Origin: FEN-1191 sp964528845
Lineage (GTDB): Bacteria; Pseudomonadota; Gammaproteobacteria; Steroidobacterales; Steroidobacteraceae
Direction of reading: 5' to 3'
Assembly: GCA_964528845.1 (NCBI GenBank)
Contig: CAZGVE010000046.1
Location: 1-21,660 of the forward strand
DNA length: 21,660 bases
Made by a program: the position numbers and the translations under genes. Below are positions 5,942 to 14,490 of this stretch, piece by piece. Under the pieces are notes generated by a model. The model was given only the letters and a program-made list of their open reading frames with translations. It was not told the origin of the DNA and made no database searches. Numbering within the stretch: position 1 is the first letter of the stretch; each line of letters opens with the position of its first letter.

Positions 5942-6736
5942 ATGCGGACGCCAGACGGGCAGGAATTCCTGACGCTGAACTCGATGCGGACCGCACTGGC
6001 GATATTCGGTGCGGCCTGGGCGCAGTTCGTGTACGCGCAGACCGACGAGATCCAGGTCTATGACGCACAGATCGCGGCACCCGGCATATTCAATCTGACA
6101 CTGCACGATAACTACACTCCCGACGGTCATGCCGACCCGGCTTACCCCGGCGCAATCGTAACGCGGCACGCATTGAACGGAGTTCCGGAGTGGGCCTACG
6201 GTGTTGCCCCGTGGTTCGAGGCCGGACTGTACCTGCCCCTCTACAGCATTGCAGGCAACCGCGCGGTCACGTTCAATGGCTTCAAGTTGCGCGCGCTGTT
6301 CGTCGAACCGGATGCGGCCGACAAGCGCTTTGTCTATGGCGTGAATTTCGAATTCAGCTACAACACCGAGCACTGGGATCAGAACCGCTACACGCAGGAA
6401 ATCCGACCGATCATCGGCTGGCACCTCGGACCCTGGGACCTCATCTTCAATCCGATCCTCGACAACTCCTACAAGGGGCTCTCTGAGCTCGACTTCGCTC
6501 CCTCCACCCGCCTCGCGTACAACCTGAGCAAGACCTGGACTGTCGCCGCAGAGGAATACGATGATTTCGGTCCGTTGCGCGCGTTCCATGCCGGCGCCCA
6601 GCAGCAGCATCAATTGTTCGGAGTCGTGGATTTCAGCGGCAAGCCCTGGAGCGTCGAGGGCGGCGTCGGCTTCGGTCTCACCAGCGCGACCGACCGACTC
6701 GTGCTCAAGCTGATCCTGTCGCGCGACCTGAACTGA
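5942..6736 (+). CDS. Predicted outer-membrane beta-barrel protein, unknown function
   Basis: This is a 264-residue exported protein. A hydrophobic segment ends at a likely signal-peptidase site after A32 (AQFVYA|QTDE). The mature part alternates polar and hydrophobic residues in strands rich in Tyr, Trp and Phe: NLTLHDNYTPDG, WFEAGLYLPLYS, GVNFEFSYNTEHW, IRPIIGWHLGPWDLIFNPIL and LVLKLILSRDLN. This is typical of small outer-membrane barrels. It ends in Asn rather than the usual aromatic residue. I do not recognise a specific family. Start choice is uncertain. The ATG at 5942 has GGAG at a long 11-base spacing, while the ATG at 5984 gives a tighter signal peptide (MRTALAIFGAAWAQFVYA) but has no ribosome site. 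Lux box 3 lies 52 bp upstream, so the gene is a candidate quorum-sensing target. Confidence 0.8.
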   Translation: MRTPDGQEFLTLNSMRTALAIFGAAWAQFVYAQTDEIQVYDAQIAAPGIFNLTLHDNYTPDGHADPAYPGAIVTRHALNGVPEWAYGVAPWFEAGLYLPLYSIAGNRAVTFNGFKLRALFVEPDAADKRFVYGVNFEFSYNTEHWDQNRYTQEIRPIIGWHLGPWDLIFNPILDNSYKGLSELDFAPSTRLAYNLSKTWTVAAEEYDDFGPLRAFHAGAQQQHQLFGVVDFSGKPWSVEGGVGFGLTSATDRLVLKLILSRDLN

Positions 6737-6742
6737 ACAGCG

Positions 6743-6756
6743 GGGCTCCCAAGCCC
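6743..6756. terminator. Weak hairpin between convergent genes
   Basis: GGGCT-ccca-AGCCC forms a 5-bp stem in the 27-bp gap between the convergent barrel and methyltransferase genes. There is no T-tract on either side. The position suits a bidirectional stop, but the structure is weak. Confidence 0.25.
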
Positions 6757-6763
6757 ATGTCGC

Positions 6764-7390
6764 CTAGGGAATGCGCCGCCAGACGCTGGCGAGCCACGGC
6801 TGCCGCTCGCGCGGCAGGCCGGTTGGCCGATAGTAGTGCTCGAGCTCCAGGAATCCCGCCTGAATCAGGAATGCGCGCCACGTGGCGAGGTCGTGGTAGG
6901 CGCCGTAGCGCCCCCGGTTCCAGCCCTCCTCATTCGATCCGTGCGGATTGGAGCTGAACAGCACTCCCGCGGGCTTCAGTGCCCCATGCAGCTCCCCCAG
7001 CACGCGCGGCAGTTCCACCGAAGGAACGTGAAACAGCGATGCATTGGCGTAGATCCCATCGAAGCGCGCGGATGGCAGTTCGAGACGCAGGAAATCCTGC
7101 TGCCAGACCTCGCAGCCGGAATCGGCGTGCGCCATCGCGACGAAGCTCGCCGCTCCGTCCAGCCCGATCACCGTGGCTCCGAGCTCCGAGAAGGTCTTCA
7201 GATCGCGCCCCGGGCCGCAGCCGAAATCCAGGATCGTGAACGGTGGCGGCCCTTCGATGTGCCGCAGCAGCGCGGCAATGTTCTGGCTCACGTCGTGATC
7301 GCGCGTGCCAGCCTGGAATTCTTCGGCGTGCCGTTCGTAGTGCTCCAGGGTCTGCGCGGAAATCCGCCGCAGGTCTCCTTCGGCGCTCAC
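6764..7390 (-). CDS. Class I SAM-dependent methyltransferase
   Basis: This protein of about 208 residues has a Rossmann methyltransferase core. Motif I is ILDFGCGPGRDL, an acidic residue follows in VIGLD, motif II-like DFLRLELP leads to FDGIYANASLFHV, and the next segment is GALKPAGVLFSSNP. The substrate is unknown, and the C-terminal RYGAYHDLATWRAFLIQAGF is common in small-molecule methyltransferases. The frame is open further upstream, but I take the GTG at 7388-7390. It overlaps the stop of the flavin oxidoreductase as GTGA and gives a normal length. It is the last gene of a three-gene overlapping run after isocitrate dehydrogenase and the oxidoreductase. Confidence 0.85.
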   Translation of the reverse strand: MSAEGDLRRISAQTLEHYERHAEEFQAGTRDHDVSQNIAALLRHIEGPPPFTILDFGCGPGRDLKTFSELGATVIGLDGAASFVAMAHADSGCEVWQQDFLRLELPSARFDGIYANASLFHVPSVELPRVLGELHGALKPAGVLFSSNPHGSNEEGWNRGRYGAYHDLATWRAFLIQAGFLELEHYYRPTGLPRERQPWLASVWRRIP

Positions 7391-8385
7391 GCGCGTGTCC
7401 GCATGTCGCGGAAGGACTGCGCGGCGAGTTCGTAGGAGCGGCATCGCGCGGCATGATCGAAGATCATCGAGGCGATGATCAGCTCATCCGCACCGGTGCG
7501 TTCGATGAACTCGAGCAGCGCCTGGCGCACGACCGGCGGCGGTCCAATCGCCGTACAGCTGAGCGCCTGCTGCAGCAACGCCCGCTCCTGCGGCCCGAGC
7601 TGCTCGTAGTAGCCGTCCACCGGCGGCGGCAAAGGAGCGGGGTGGCCGCTGCGCAAGTTCACGAAGGCCTGCTGCATGGAGCTCGCGAGCAATCGCGCCT
7701 GCTCCATCGTATCGGCCGCGAAAACGTTGAAGCCGAGCATCACATGGGGCCGTTCGAGCTGGGGTGATGGGCGGAACCTGGCGCGATACAGCGCGATCGC
7801 CTCCATGAGCTGCGCCGGCGCGAAGTGCGATGCAAATGCATAGGGCAGCCCGAGCATCGCTGCGAGTTGTGCGCCAAACAGGCTCGAACCGAGGATCCAC
7901 AGCGGAACCCGCAATCCCTGGCCCGGCACGGCGCGGACGGACAGCCGTGGCGTGTCCGAGAAATAATCGATGAGTTCCTGCACGTCCTGCGGGAACTCCT
8001 CAGCGGAGGCTGCGAGATTGCGGCGCAGTGCACGCGCCGTGAGCTGGTCGGAGCCGGGTGCGCGTCCCACACCGAGATCAATGCGTCCGGGATAGAGCGA
8101 TTCGAGAGTGCCGAACTGCTCAGCGATGACGAGCGGCGAATGATTCGGCAGCATGATGCCGCCCGCACCCACGCGTATGGTGGACGTCCCCCCGGCCACG
8201 TGGCCGATCAGCACGGCGGTCGCTGCGCTCGCGATGCCAGGCATGCCGTGATGTTCGGCCAGCCAGAACCGCCGGTAGCCCAGGCGCTCGGCATGACGCG
8301 CGAGATCCAGTGAATGGCGGTAGGACTGCGCCGCGTCGCTGCCGCGGTTGATCGGCGAGAGGTCCAGGACCGAGTACGGAATCAC
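7387..8385 (-). CDS. Luciferase-like flavin-dependent oxidoreductase (LLM class, group 1)
   Basis: This 332-residue TIM-barrel monooxygenase-type protein has the fingerprint of the LLM 'group 1' subfamily, which includes E. coli YhbW: SVLDLSPI near the start, LAEHHGMPGIASAA (about 42-55), IRVGAGGIMLPNHSPLVIAEQFGTLESLYPGRIDLGVGRAPG (about 70-111) and LWILGSSLFGAQLAA later. Members use reduced flavin (FMN) to oxidise small molecules, and the substrate here is unknown. It starts with GTG at 8383-8385, overlapping the isocitrate dehydrogenase stop by four bases (GTGA), and it ends by overlapping the methyltransferase start in the same way. Tight translational coupling of all three is likely. Confidence 0.93.
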   Translation of the reverse strand: MIPYSVLDLSPINRGSDAAQSYRHSLDLARHAERLGYRRFWLAEHHGMPGIASAATAVLIGHVAGGTSTIRVGAGGIMLPNHSPLVIAEQFGTLESLYPGRIDLGVGRAPGSDQLTARALRRNLAASAEEFPQDVQELIDYFSDTPRLSVRAVPGQGLRVPLWILGSSLFGAQLAAMLGLPYAFASHFAPAQLMEAIALYRARFRPSPQLERPHVMLGFNVFAADTMEQARLLASSMQQAFVNLRSGHPAPLPPPVDGYYEQLGPQERALLQQALSCTAIGPPPVVRQALLEFIERTGADELIIASMIFDHAARCRSYELAAQSFRDMRTRA

Positions 8386-9455
8386 TTCCCCAGCCGCGCG
8401 ACGAGCGCGCGCGTGAATTGCGCCGTGCCCGCTGTGCCGCCGAGATCCCGGGTGCGGACCTGGTCCGTATTCAGCGTTGCATCGATGGCCGTGCGCAAGC
8501 GGGTGGCGAGTCCCGTCAGGCGCACATGATCGAGCATCAGAGCGGCCGCGAGCAGCAGGGCGATTGGATTCGCAAGACCCTTGCCGGCGATGTCAGGCGC
8601 GGATCCGTGTACTGCTTCGAAGATGGCCGCATCGGCCCCGATGTTGGCGCCGGGCGCCATGCCGAGACCGCCGACCAGTCCGGCCACCAGGTCGGACAGG
8701 ATGTCGCCGAACAGGTTGGTCGTCACGAGCACGTCGAACTGCTGTGGGTTGAGGACCAGTTTCATCGCGCACGCGTCGACGATGACGGTATCCATCGCGA
8801 TGCGGCCCTTGTACCTGGCTTCATACAGCTGTTGCGCGGTTTCCAGGAAGATGCCCGTCAACGCCTTCATGATGTTCGCCTTGTGCACGATCGTGACTTT
8901 CCGGCGCCCGGTCGCGATGGCGTGTTCGAAGGCGAATTCGATGAGGCGCCGGCTGCCGGCGCGCGTGTTGATGCCGGTGGCCATCGCGACTGCGTGCGGG
9001 TCGTCGTCGATCTGCACGTAGTGTTCGTGGCCGATGTACAGGCCCTCGAGGTTCTCGCGTACGACGACCAGGTCGACGTTGTCGAATCGTCCCCCCGGAA
9101 TCAGCGTCCGGGCCGGTCGCAGATTCGCGTACAGCTTGAATTCCTCGCGCAGCCGTACGTTGGAGCTGCGGTAGCCGCCGCCAGAGGGGGTTTCGAGCGG
9201 ACCCTTGAGCGCGAGTCTGGTTCGACGAATGCTTTCGAGCGTCGCAGCGGGCAGTGGATCCCCCGCGCTGGTAATGCCGGCGAGTCCGGCAACCTGGCGG
9301 TCGAAGTGGAACGGTGCACCGAGCGCATCGAGCACGGTGAGCGTGGCGTCGACGATCTCAGGACCGATGCCATCTCCCGGGATCAACGTTGCCGGGATGG
9401 GTGCGGAATGGGTATTGATTGCCAGGTGCTCCTCGACCGCGGCCCTTCCGGCCAC
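8382..9455 (-). CDS. NAD-type isocitrate dehydrogenase (isocitrate/isopropylmalate dehydrogenase family)
   Basis: This 357-residue beta-decarboxylating dehydrogenase is predicted to convert isocitrate to 2-oxoglutarate in the cytoplasm. It shows LIPGDGIGPEI (24-34) and the substrate loop GGGYRSSNVRLREEF, with S98, N99, R101 and R103. R113, R133, Y140 and K192 follow in the expected motifs, and metal-binding aspartates lie in NLFGDILSDL (D251, D255). The cofactor loop HGSAPDIAGKG (283-293) has Asp-Ile instead of the Lys-Tyr typical of NADP enzymes, which points to NAD. The SSN substrate loop fits isocitrate better than isopropylmalate, although a homoisocitrate or tartrate dehydrogenase-like role cannot be excluded. 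The start is a GTG at 9453-9455 without a good ribosome site, and no better in-frame start was found before the first motif. It heads the three-gene overlapping run. Confidence 0.9.
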   Translation of the reverse strand: MAGRAAVEEHLAINTHSAPIPATLIPGDGIGPEIVDATLTVLDALGAPFHFDRQVAGLAGITSAGDPLPAATLESIRRTRLALKGPLETPSGGGYRSSNVRLREEFKLYANLRPARTLIPGGRFDNVDLVVVRENLEGLYIGHEHYVQIDDDPHAVAMATGINTRAGSRRLIEFAFEHAIATGRRKVTIVHKANIMKALTGIFLETAQQLYEARYKGRIAMDTVIVDACAMKLVLNPQQFDVLVTTNLFGDILSDLVAGLVGGLGMAPGANIGADAAIFEAVHGSAPDIAGKGLANPIALLLAAALMLDHVRLTGLATRLRTAIDATLNTDQVRTRDLGGTAGTAQFTRALVARLGK

Positions 9456-9509
9456 GGGGATACTGTACCGCAGTTTCCGCCGCGCCCTGGGTGCGCCGGC
9501 GTGCGCCTT

Positions 9510-12428
9510 CTACTGTGCCACCGCACTGCCCAGAATCGGGGCATCGATCGAGTCGTCCGCACCATCCGGCAGCTGGCAGCGCCCGTCGCGCAGCATCGCG
9601 TCGATTTCCGCTGCAGGCGCGGGACGGGCGAACAGATAACCCTGCAAGTGATCGCATCCCGCAATGCGCAGGAATCCGGCCTGCCCGATATTTTCGACGC
9701 CCTCGGCGGTCACTTCGAGCCCGAGTGAATGCGCCATCGACAGAATCGCGGTCGCAATCGCCGCGTCGTCGGCACTGTCGGGCAATCCCGCGACGAAATT
9801 GCGGTCGATCTTCAGGCAGTCGATGCGAAAGTGCTTGAGATAGTTCATCGACGAGTAGCCGGCGCCGAAGTCATCGATCGACAAACGCACGCCGGCTTCA
9901 TGCAGCGTCGCGAGCTCGGTGGCAAGCCCCTCGCCCGCGCCCATCAGGATGCTCTCGGTGAGTTCGAGCTCCATGCACGCGGGATCGACACCCTGCTCCG
10001 CGAACATGCGCAGCGCCGCGTGCGCGAATCCGTCGACGCGCAGCTGCTTCGCGCTCACGTTCACTGCAGTCCTGAACGGGCCGAGGCCGAGCGTGCGCCA
10101 GCTTCTGGCCTGCATCGCCGCCTGCTGCAGCACCCATGCGCCGATCGGCACAATCAGACCGCTGTCTTCGGCAACCGGGATGAATTCGTCCGGACCGACC
10201 AATCCGCGCTCGGGGTGGTTCCAGCGGATCAGCGACTCGACGCCGGTGATCCGGCCATCGGTAGCGCGGACCTGCGGCTGGTAGTGCAGGCAGAACTCCT
10301 CGCGGTCGAGGGCTCTGCGCAATTCGCTCTCGATATTGAGCTGGGCATGGGCCTTTGTCGTCAAAGCCTTTGCATACGCCCGCCAGCCGTTCCTGCCCTC
10401 GCTCTTGGCATGGTACATGGCGGTATCGCCGTGCTTGAGCAGGGTCTCGGTGTCCAGGCCGTCGTCCGGATACATCGCGATGCCGATGCTGAAGGTGGCC
10501 GCGATCTCCTGGCCCTCGATCAGGAATGGCTGCTGGCAGGCGGCCTGTATCCGCTGCGCGACGCGCGCGGCGCCGCCAATATCCTTGAGGCCAGGAAGCA
10601 CCACGGTGAACTCATCGCCACCGAGCCGCGCCAGCGAGGCGGAACTGTGGTCCTTCCAGCCGAGGTTCGCCATGTCACCGATGCGCAGCGTCTCACTGAG
10701 CCGCTGTGACACGCGGCGCAGCAGCTCGTCGCCGGCACTGTGTCCCAGCGAGTCGTTGATGTTCTTGAATCGGTCCAGGTCGAGGAACAGCAGGCCAAGC
10801 TTGGTGCCCGCCGCTTCGGCCATCTGCAACTGGCTGTGCAGCCGGTCCAGGAACTGCTGCCGGTTCGGCATCCCGGTCAGTGAATCGAAGTAGGCGAGCC
10901 GTCGTATCTTCTCCTCGCCCCGTCGCTCGGCAGTGACGTCGCGGATCAGCGCCATGACCTGGTCTTCGCCGCAGCGTACCAGTCGCGCTTCGAAGTGGAT
11001 GTCACCGTCCGCCGAGGGCAGTCGATAGAACACCGACTGGGCGCTGTCGCTGGCGAGCGCTTCATGCACGCGCGGCATCAGCGTGTGGGCCACATTCTCC
11101 GGCACCCATTCCGAGAGGTTGCGGCCGACCGGGGATTCGGTGACAGCCCGCGTAGTCCCGGACTGGCCGGGCTGGAAATCCAGAATGCGGCCGTCCCGGT
11201 CAATCACCAGTGTCATGTCCGGGATCGCCTCGACCATCGCGCGCATGCGAAGCTCCGCGGCGTTCTGGCGGGCCGCGGCGGCAGCGCGCTCCTGCATCAG
11301 CGTGTCGAAGCTGCGGGCGAGGTCGCCGACCTCATCGCGTCGACGTGCCGTACTGCCGATGGTGCCGCTGCCCTCGCGACGCAGCTTCTCGATCTTGTCG
11401 CGCAGGTACGAGAGCGGGCTCAGCGACAGCCAGGCCAGCGCCCAGACCAGCGGAATGGATACCAGGCAGACGGCCAGAGTGATGATCCAGAGCCGGTGCT
11501 CGGCCGCCTGGATGGGTGCATAGATCTCCGCCAACGGCGCGATGGCTCCGAGGACCCAGTCGATGGAGCGCAGCGACTTGAAGCTGTAAAGCGAGGCCGT
11601 GCCGTCGGACCGGACGTCTTCGGCGCTGCCCTCGAAGCCCTGCAGCGCGCGCGTCGTGGTGGCTGTCCCACCGGTCGCACGCCGCGGCTGCAGGATCATT
11701 TTCGGGTCGGGAAAGATCAGGTAGCGCGGTCTGGCTTCCTTGGTGATCAGCACGAAAACGCCCGACTTGCCGATCTTCGCAGAGGACAAGGCAGCCAGCA
11801 TGTTCTTGTTCTGCAGCCGCAGCACGCCTACCAGGATCGCGGTCAAGCGTGCCTGACCATCCCGCACCGGGACCAGGATCTGCAACGTCGGCTCGCCGTG
11901 CATCGGATTCATCTCGGGCTCGCTGATCAGGGCCTTGCCCGTGATCTTGAGTTTCGCGAGATCGGCTCGATCGGACTCAGTCAGCGCATAAGGCGCAAGG
12001 CGTTCCGGAGAGGCTGCGATTTCGGAGCCGTCCGGGGCCAGCATCAGCAGATCGTCGAAAGTGGCCAGCAGCGCCGGGCGATCGCGGAAGTATTGCAGGG
12101 TCTGCTCGCGTGATCGCAGCAGTTCCAGCGGAAAGCCCCCGGCCAGGCGCAGCAGGACGTCCCTGGAGGTCTCGAGGCGGGTATCCAGATCCTTTGCCGC
12201 GCGCGAGACCAGCGAGAAATTGTCGTCGGCGAGCATGCGCGAGAGGTCCGCGCGCATGTAACGCATCTGGATGGCGCTCACGAGCACGAGCACGCCGACA
12301 ATCAGCACTGTCGCGCCCAGCACTGCTTTGCTCTTGAGGCTGATTAATCGCACGAATTTAGGTCCCCGCAGGGGTCCACGTCCCACCTGCCGCACCGCGG
12401 GTGTCTGCTGTCCGCTCTGGCTGTCCAT
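9510..12428 (-). CDS. Membrane-bound GGDEF-EAL cyclic-di-GMP protein with dCACHE, HAMP and PAS domains
   Basis: This is a 972-residue signalling protein. In order it has a transmembrane helix (about 35-54), a periplasmic dCACHE-like sensor (about 60-305), a second helix (about 313-334), HAMP (335-385), PAS (about 395-500), GGDEF (about 510-685) and EAL (about 695-950). The cyclase signature GGDEF is intact (603-607). The phosphodiesterase signature is ESL (731-733) instead of EAL, but the catalytic Glu is kept. N790, the ELTES motif, DDFG (852-855), K873 and AEGVE (908-912) are also kept, so both activities are possible. RxxD (582-585) is separated from GGDEF by a 17-residue stretch rather than the usual few residues, so the classical inhibitory site may be absent. 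I start at the ATG 12426-12428. An upstream TTG in frame has no support. Confidence 0.94.
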   Translation of the reverse strand: MDSQSGQQTPAVRQVGRGPLRGPKFVRLISLKSKAVLGATVLIVGVLVLVSAIQMRYMRADLSRMLADDNFSLVSRAAKDLDTRLETSRDVLLRLAGGFPLELLRSREQTLQYFRDRPALLATFDDLLMLAPDGSEIAASPERLAPYALTESDRADLAKLKITGKALISEPEMNPMHGEPTLQILVPVRDGQARLTAILVGVLRLQNKNMLAALSSAKIGKSGVFVLITKEARPRYLIFPDPKMILQPRRATGGTATTTRALQGFEGSAEDVRSDGTASLYSFKSLRSIDWVLGAIAPLAEIYAPIQAAEHRLWIITLAVCLVSIPLVWALAWLSLSPLSYLRDKIEKLRREGSGTIGSTARRRDEVGDLARSFDTLMQERAAAAARQNAAELRMRAMVEAIPDMTLVIDRDGRILDFQPGQSGTTRAVTESPVGRNLSEWVPENVAHTLMPRVHEALASDSAQSVFYRLPSADGDIHFEARLVRCGEDQVMALIRDVTAERRGEEKIRRLAYFDSLTGMPNRQQFLDRLHSQLQMAEAAGTKLGLLFLDLDRFKNINDSLGHSAGDELLRRVSQRLSETLRIGDMANLGWKDHSSASLARLGGDEFTVVLPGLKDIGGAARVAQRIQAACQQPFLIEGQEIAATFSIGIAMYPDDGLDTETLLKHGDTAMYHAKSEGRNGWRAYAKALTTKAHAQLNIESELRRALDREEFCLHYQPQVRATDGRITGVESLIRWNHPERGLVGPDEFIPVAEDSGLIVPIGAWVLQQAAMQARSWRTLGLGPFRTAVNVSAKQLRVDGFAHAALRMFAEQGVDPACMELELTESILMGAGEGLATELATLHEAGVRLSIDDFGAGYSSMNYLKHFRIDCLKIDRNFVAGLPDSADDAAIATAILSMAHSLGLEVTAEGVENIGQAGFLRIAGCDHLQGYLFARPAPAAEIDAMLRDGRCQLPDGADDSIDAPILGSAVAQ

Positions 12429-12590
12429 CCTGCGCTCAATATCGGCGCATCGGTTAAAAGCTTGACCCGCAAGGCAGGCCAATGCCCACAACCAAGGCCG
12501 CGGTCACAGATATTCCGGAAATCAATGTGGCAACGCAGCAGCACACGCGGCCCGCGATGCACAAACGTGAATATGGTGAAAGGCCGGCGG

Positions 12591-12610
12591 GCGCACGGGC
12601 GCACGGGCGC
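12591..12610. repeat. 2.5 copies of an 8-bp unit (gcgcacgg)
   Basis: A short direct repeat lies in the 196-bp gap between the GGDEF-EAL start (12428) and the stop of the next upstream gene (12625). Nothing else in this gap is recognisable. It must hold the GGDEF-EAL promoter unless that gene is read from the upstream run. Confidence 0.4.
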
Positions 12611-12624
12611 TAGTGGCGCGGCGC

Positions 12625-13047
12625 TTACTCCGGCGGCGCGCCGGGCAACGGAGCCAGGTCCGGCTCCAGCCAACCGCGGCGCGCCTGGATCGAGAACAGC
12701 GCCTCGCGCGAGTAGAAGCGCAGCACCAGGTCGCGCTCGCCGCAGCGTTCGATCAGCGCGCTCGCGAGTTCGTCGACCGGTTGGGTTCGATCCACCGAGT
12801 CGAGGAACACGCGGATCACGCGCAGGTAGAAGCGGGTGATGGTCTCGTGATAGCCGGCCGCATCGGTATTCTCGCCGCCGGTCGACTCGTTATACGCACG
12901 AATGCGCTCCCGCATCAACGCGAGTGCGATGTCGTCGGGATGCCGCAGCAGGTGCCAGAGGCCTGCACGCAGGTGCGCCTGGTGTGTCCACTCGGACTTC
13001 GGAAGAGTACGTTCGATCAGTCCGCGGGCGATGCGGTCGGTTTCCAC
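12625..13047 (-). CDS. Conserved hypothetical protein
   Basis: This 140-residue soluble, helix-rich protein has no signal peptide or membrane segment. Conserved-looking features are WTHQAHL (residues 20-26, His 22 and 25), RIRAYNESTGGENTDAAGYHETITRFYL (48-75, with GYHET at 65-69) and a C-terminal FYSREALFSIQARRGWLEPDLAPLP. I recall similar short proteins in many proteobacteria annotated only as hypothetical. The spaced His and Glu residues could form a metal site, but this is unproven. The start is GTG at 13045-13047 with a weak ribosome site. It lies 12 bp after the M20 peptidase and is probably the last gene of that transcription unit. Confidence 0.72.
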   Translation of the reverse strand: METDRIARGLIERTLPKSEWTHQAHLRAGLWHLLRHPDDIALALMRERIRAYNESTGGENTDAAGYHETITRFYLRVIRVFLDSVDRTQPVDELASALIERCGERDLVLRFYSREALFSIQARRGWLEPDLAPLPGAPPE

Positions 13048-13059
13048 GTGCTCGGAACG

Positions 13060-14478
13060 CTACTGGACCCGGCTCATCGCCTTGATCAGCCGATAGGTGT
13101 ACTCGACACTCTCGTCGAATTCGCGCACACCTACACGCTCGTCCCGCCCGTGCGCGCGGTTCTCGCCCTCGTCGAGCCACACGCCGCCCAGATCGTAGCT
13201 GGGAATCCCGGCATTGCGGGTCTGGCGATCGTCGGTGAACCACGTTGCCATCGACGGCACGACTGGCACTTCGGGCCACATCGAGTGCACGACCTCCGTG
13301 ACTGTGGCCTGCAGCTCCGGAGTCGGCGGGGATTCGGGACTTACGATCGGCGGCGCGTCCATCTTCACGCTGATTTTCGGATCATTCAGCGTGTGCACGA
13401 GCGTGGCTTCGACATTCTGCGCGCTGTCGCCCGGCAGCATGCGGCACTGGATCGTGGCCCGGGCCCGTTGCGGCAGTGCGTTCTCGGCATGACCGCCGGA
13501 GATCAGGGTCGCGACGCAGGTGGTGCGAAGCTGCGCGTTGAAGGCCACCGAGCGGCTCAGCCGATCGCCGGCCGCGACGTCGGGCGGCGGTGCCGCCACC
13601 GCGCGCATGTCGGCCGCGTCCGGACCGGCCTGCAGACTTGCGAGCGCCGCGAAGCTTGCGCGCGTCGTCGCCGTGAGCGTGACCGGAAACCGATAGGCCT
13701 CGAGTCTGCCGAGCCCGTCGGCGAGCCGATAGATTGCATTGTCAGGACCTGGGAGCGAGCCGTGACCGCCGGGACTGGTGGTCTCCAGCGTATAGGTCAC
13801 ATAGGTCTTTTCACTCGTTCCGAGCCTGAAGTAGCGGCGCTCGCCGCCCTGCGTGACGCCGCTGTTGCCATCGAGGTTGATTGCGAATCCGGCATCGATC
13901 AATTCCCGATGCTCCCGCAGCAGGAACGCGGGCCCGTTGGCATCGCCACCGGCCTCTTCGTCCGCCGTGAATGCAAACACCAGGTCGCGTTCAGGCACGA
14001 ACCGTTCCCGCTTCAGCCGGACCAGCGCTTCGATCAGCGCCGCATCGCCGTTCTTCATGTCGATCGCGCCGCGGCCGTAGAACCAGCCGTCCTTCTCCGT
14101 GAGCTGAAACGGCGGCACCGACCAATCCTCCGGATTGGCGTCCACGACATCCAGATGACCCATGAACAGCACTGGCTTCGCGGCGCCGCGCCCGCGATAG
14201 CGGACGAGCAGATTTCCCTTGTTCGGGTGTCCCGGAGGCGCAATCACGCGCAGGTCAGCGGCGGGAATTCCGGCTGCCAGCAGGCGATGCTCAATGGCGC
14301 GCGCCGCTTGCGTGGAACCGTGGTCGTGCGTCGTCCGGATCCCGACCAGTTCCTCCAGGATCTCGCGCCCGAGGCGCTGGTCGGCTGGCGGCGGCAATGG
14401 TCCGGCCGACGCGGCCAGGGTGGCGCGTACCACGCCCCCACAGATCAGTGCGGCTGCCCAGCGGATGGCGGGCCTCAT
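13060..14478 (-). CDS. Exported M20-family zinc peptidase
   Basis: This 472-residue metallohydrolase has an N-terminal signal peptide (about 1-25). It carries the M20 dinuclear zinc-site motifs in order: MGHLDVVD (H108, D110), GRGAIDMK (D140), ADEEAGG (catalytic Glu pair 174-175), INLDG (D203) and the C-terminal RAHGRDER (H443). A dimerisation domain with TSPGGHGSLPGPDNA lies between them. The protein should hydrolyse a peptide or acyl-amino-acid bond in the periplasm, releasing amino acids. The exact substrate is unknown. The start at ATG 14478 is 12 bp after the stop of the exported SRPBCC gene. The ribosome site is weak, so coupling is plausible. Confidence 0.92.
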   Translation of the reverse strand: MRPAIRWAAALICGGVVRATLAASAGPLPPPADQRLGREILEELVGIRTTHDHGSTQAARAIEHRLLAAGIPAADLRVIAPPGHPNKGNLLVRYRGRGAAKPVLFMGHLDVVDANPEDWSVPPFQLTEKDGWFYGRGAIDMKNGDAALIEALVRLKRERFVPERDLVFAFTADEEAGGDANGPAFLLREHRELIDAGFAINLDGNSGVTQGGERRYFRLGTSEKTYVTYTLETTSPGGHGSLPGPDNAIYRLADGLGRLEAYRFPVTLTATTRASFAALASLQAGPDAADMRAVAAPPPDVAAGDRLSRSVAFNAQLRTTCVATLISGGHAENALPQRARATIQCRMLPGDSAQNVEATLVHTLNDPKISVKMDAPPIVSPESPPTPELQATVTEVVHSMWPEVPVVPSMATWFTDDRQTRNAGIPSYDLGGVWLDEGENRAHGRDERVGVREFDESVEYTYRLIKAMSRVQ

Positions 14479-14490
14479 GCGCTCACGGGC

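Noticed and set aside
7391..7444. An 18-codon longer N-terminus for the methyltransferase
   Set aside because: It would lie within the oxidoreductase gene and reads as Arg-rich shadow sequence. The GTGA overlap start fits the neighbouring junction.
8418..9728. A 436-codon plus-strand frame over the isocitrate dehydrogenase gene
   Set aside because: It is antisense to an unambiguous dehydrogenase, has a low-complexity charged composition and no domain.
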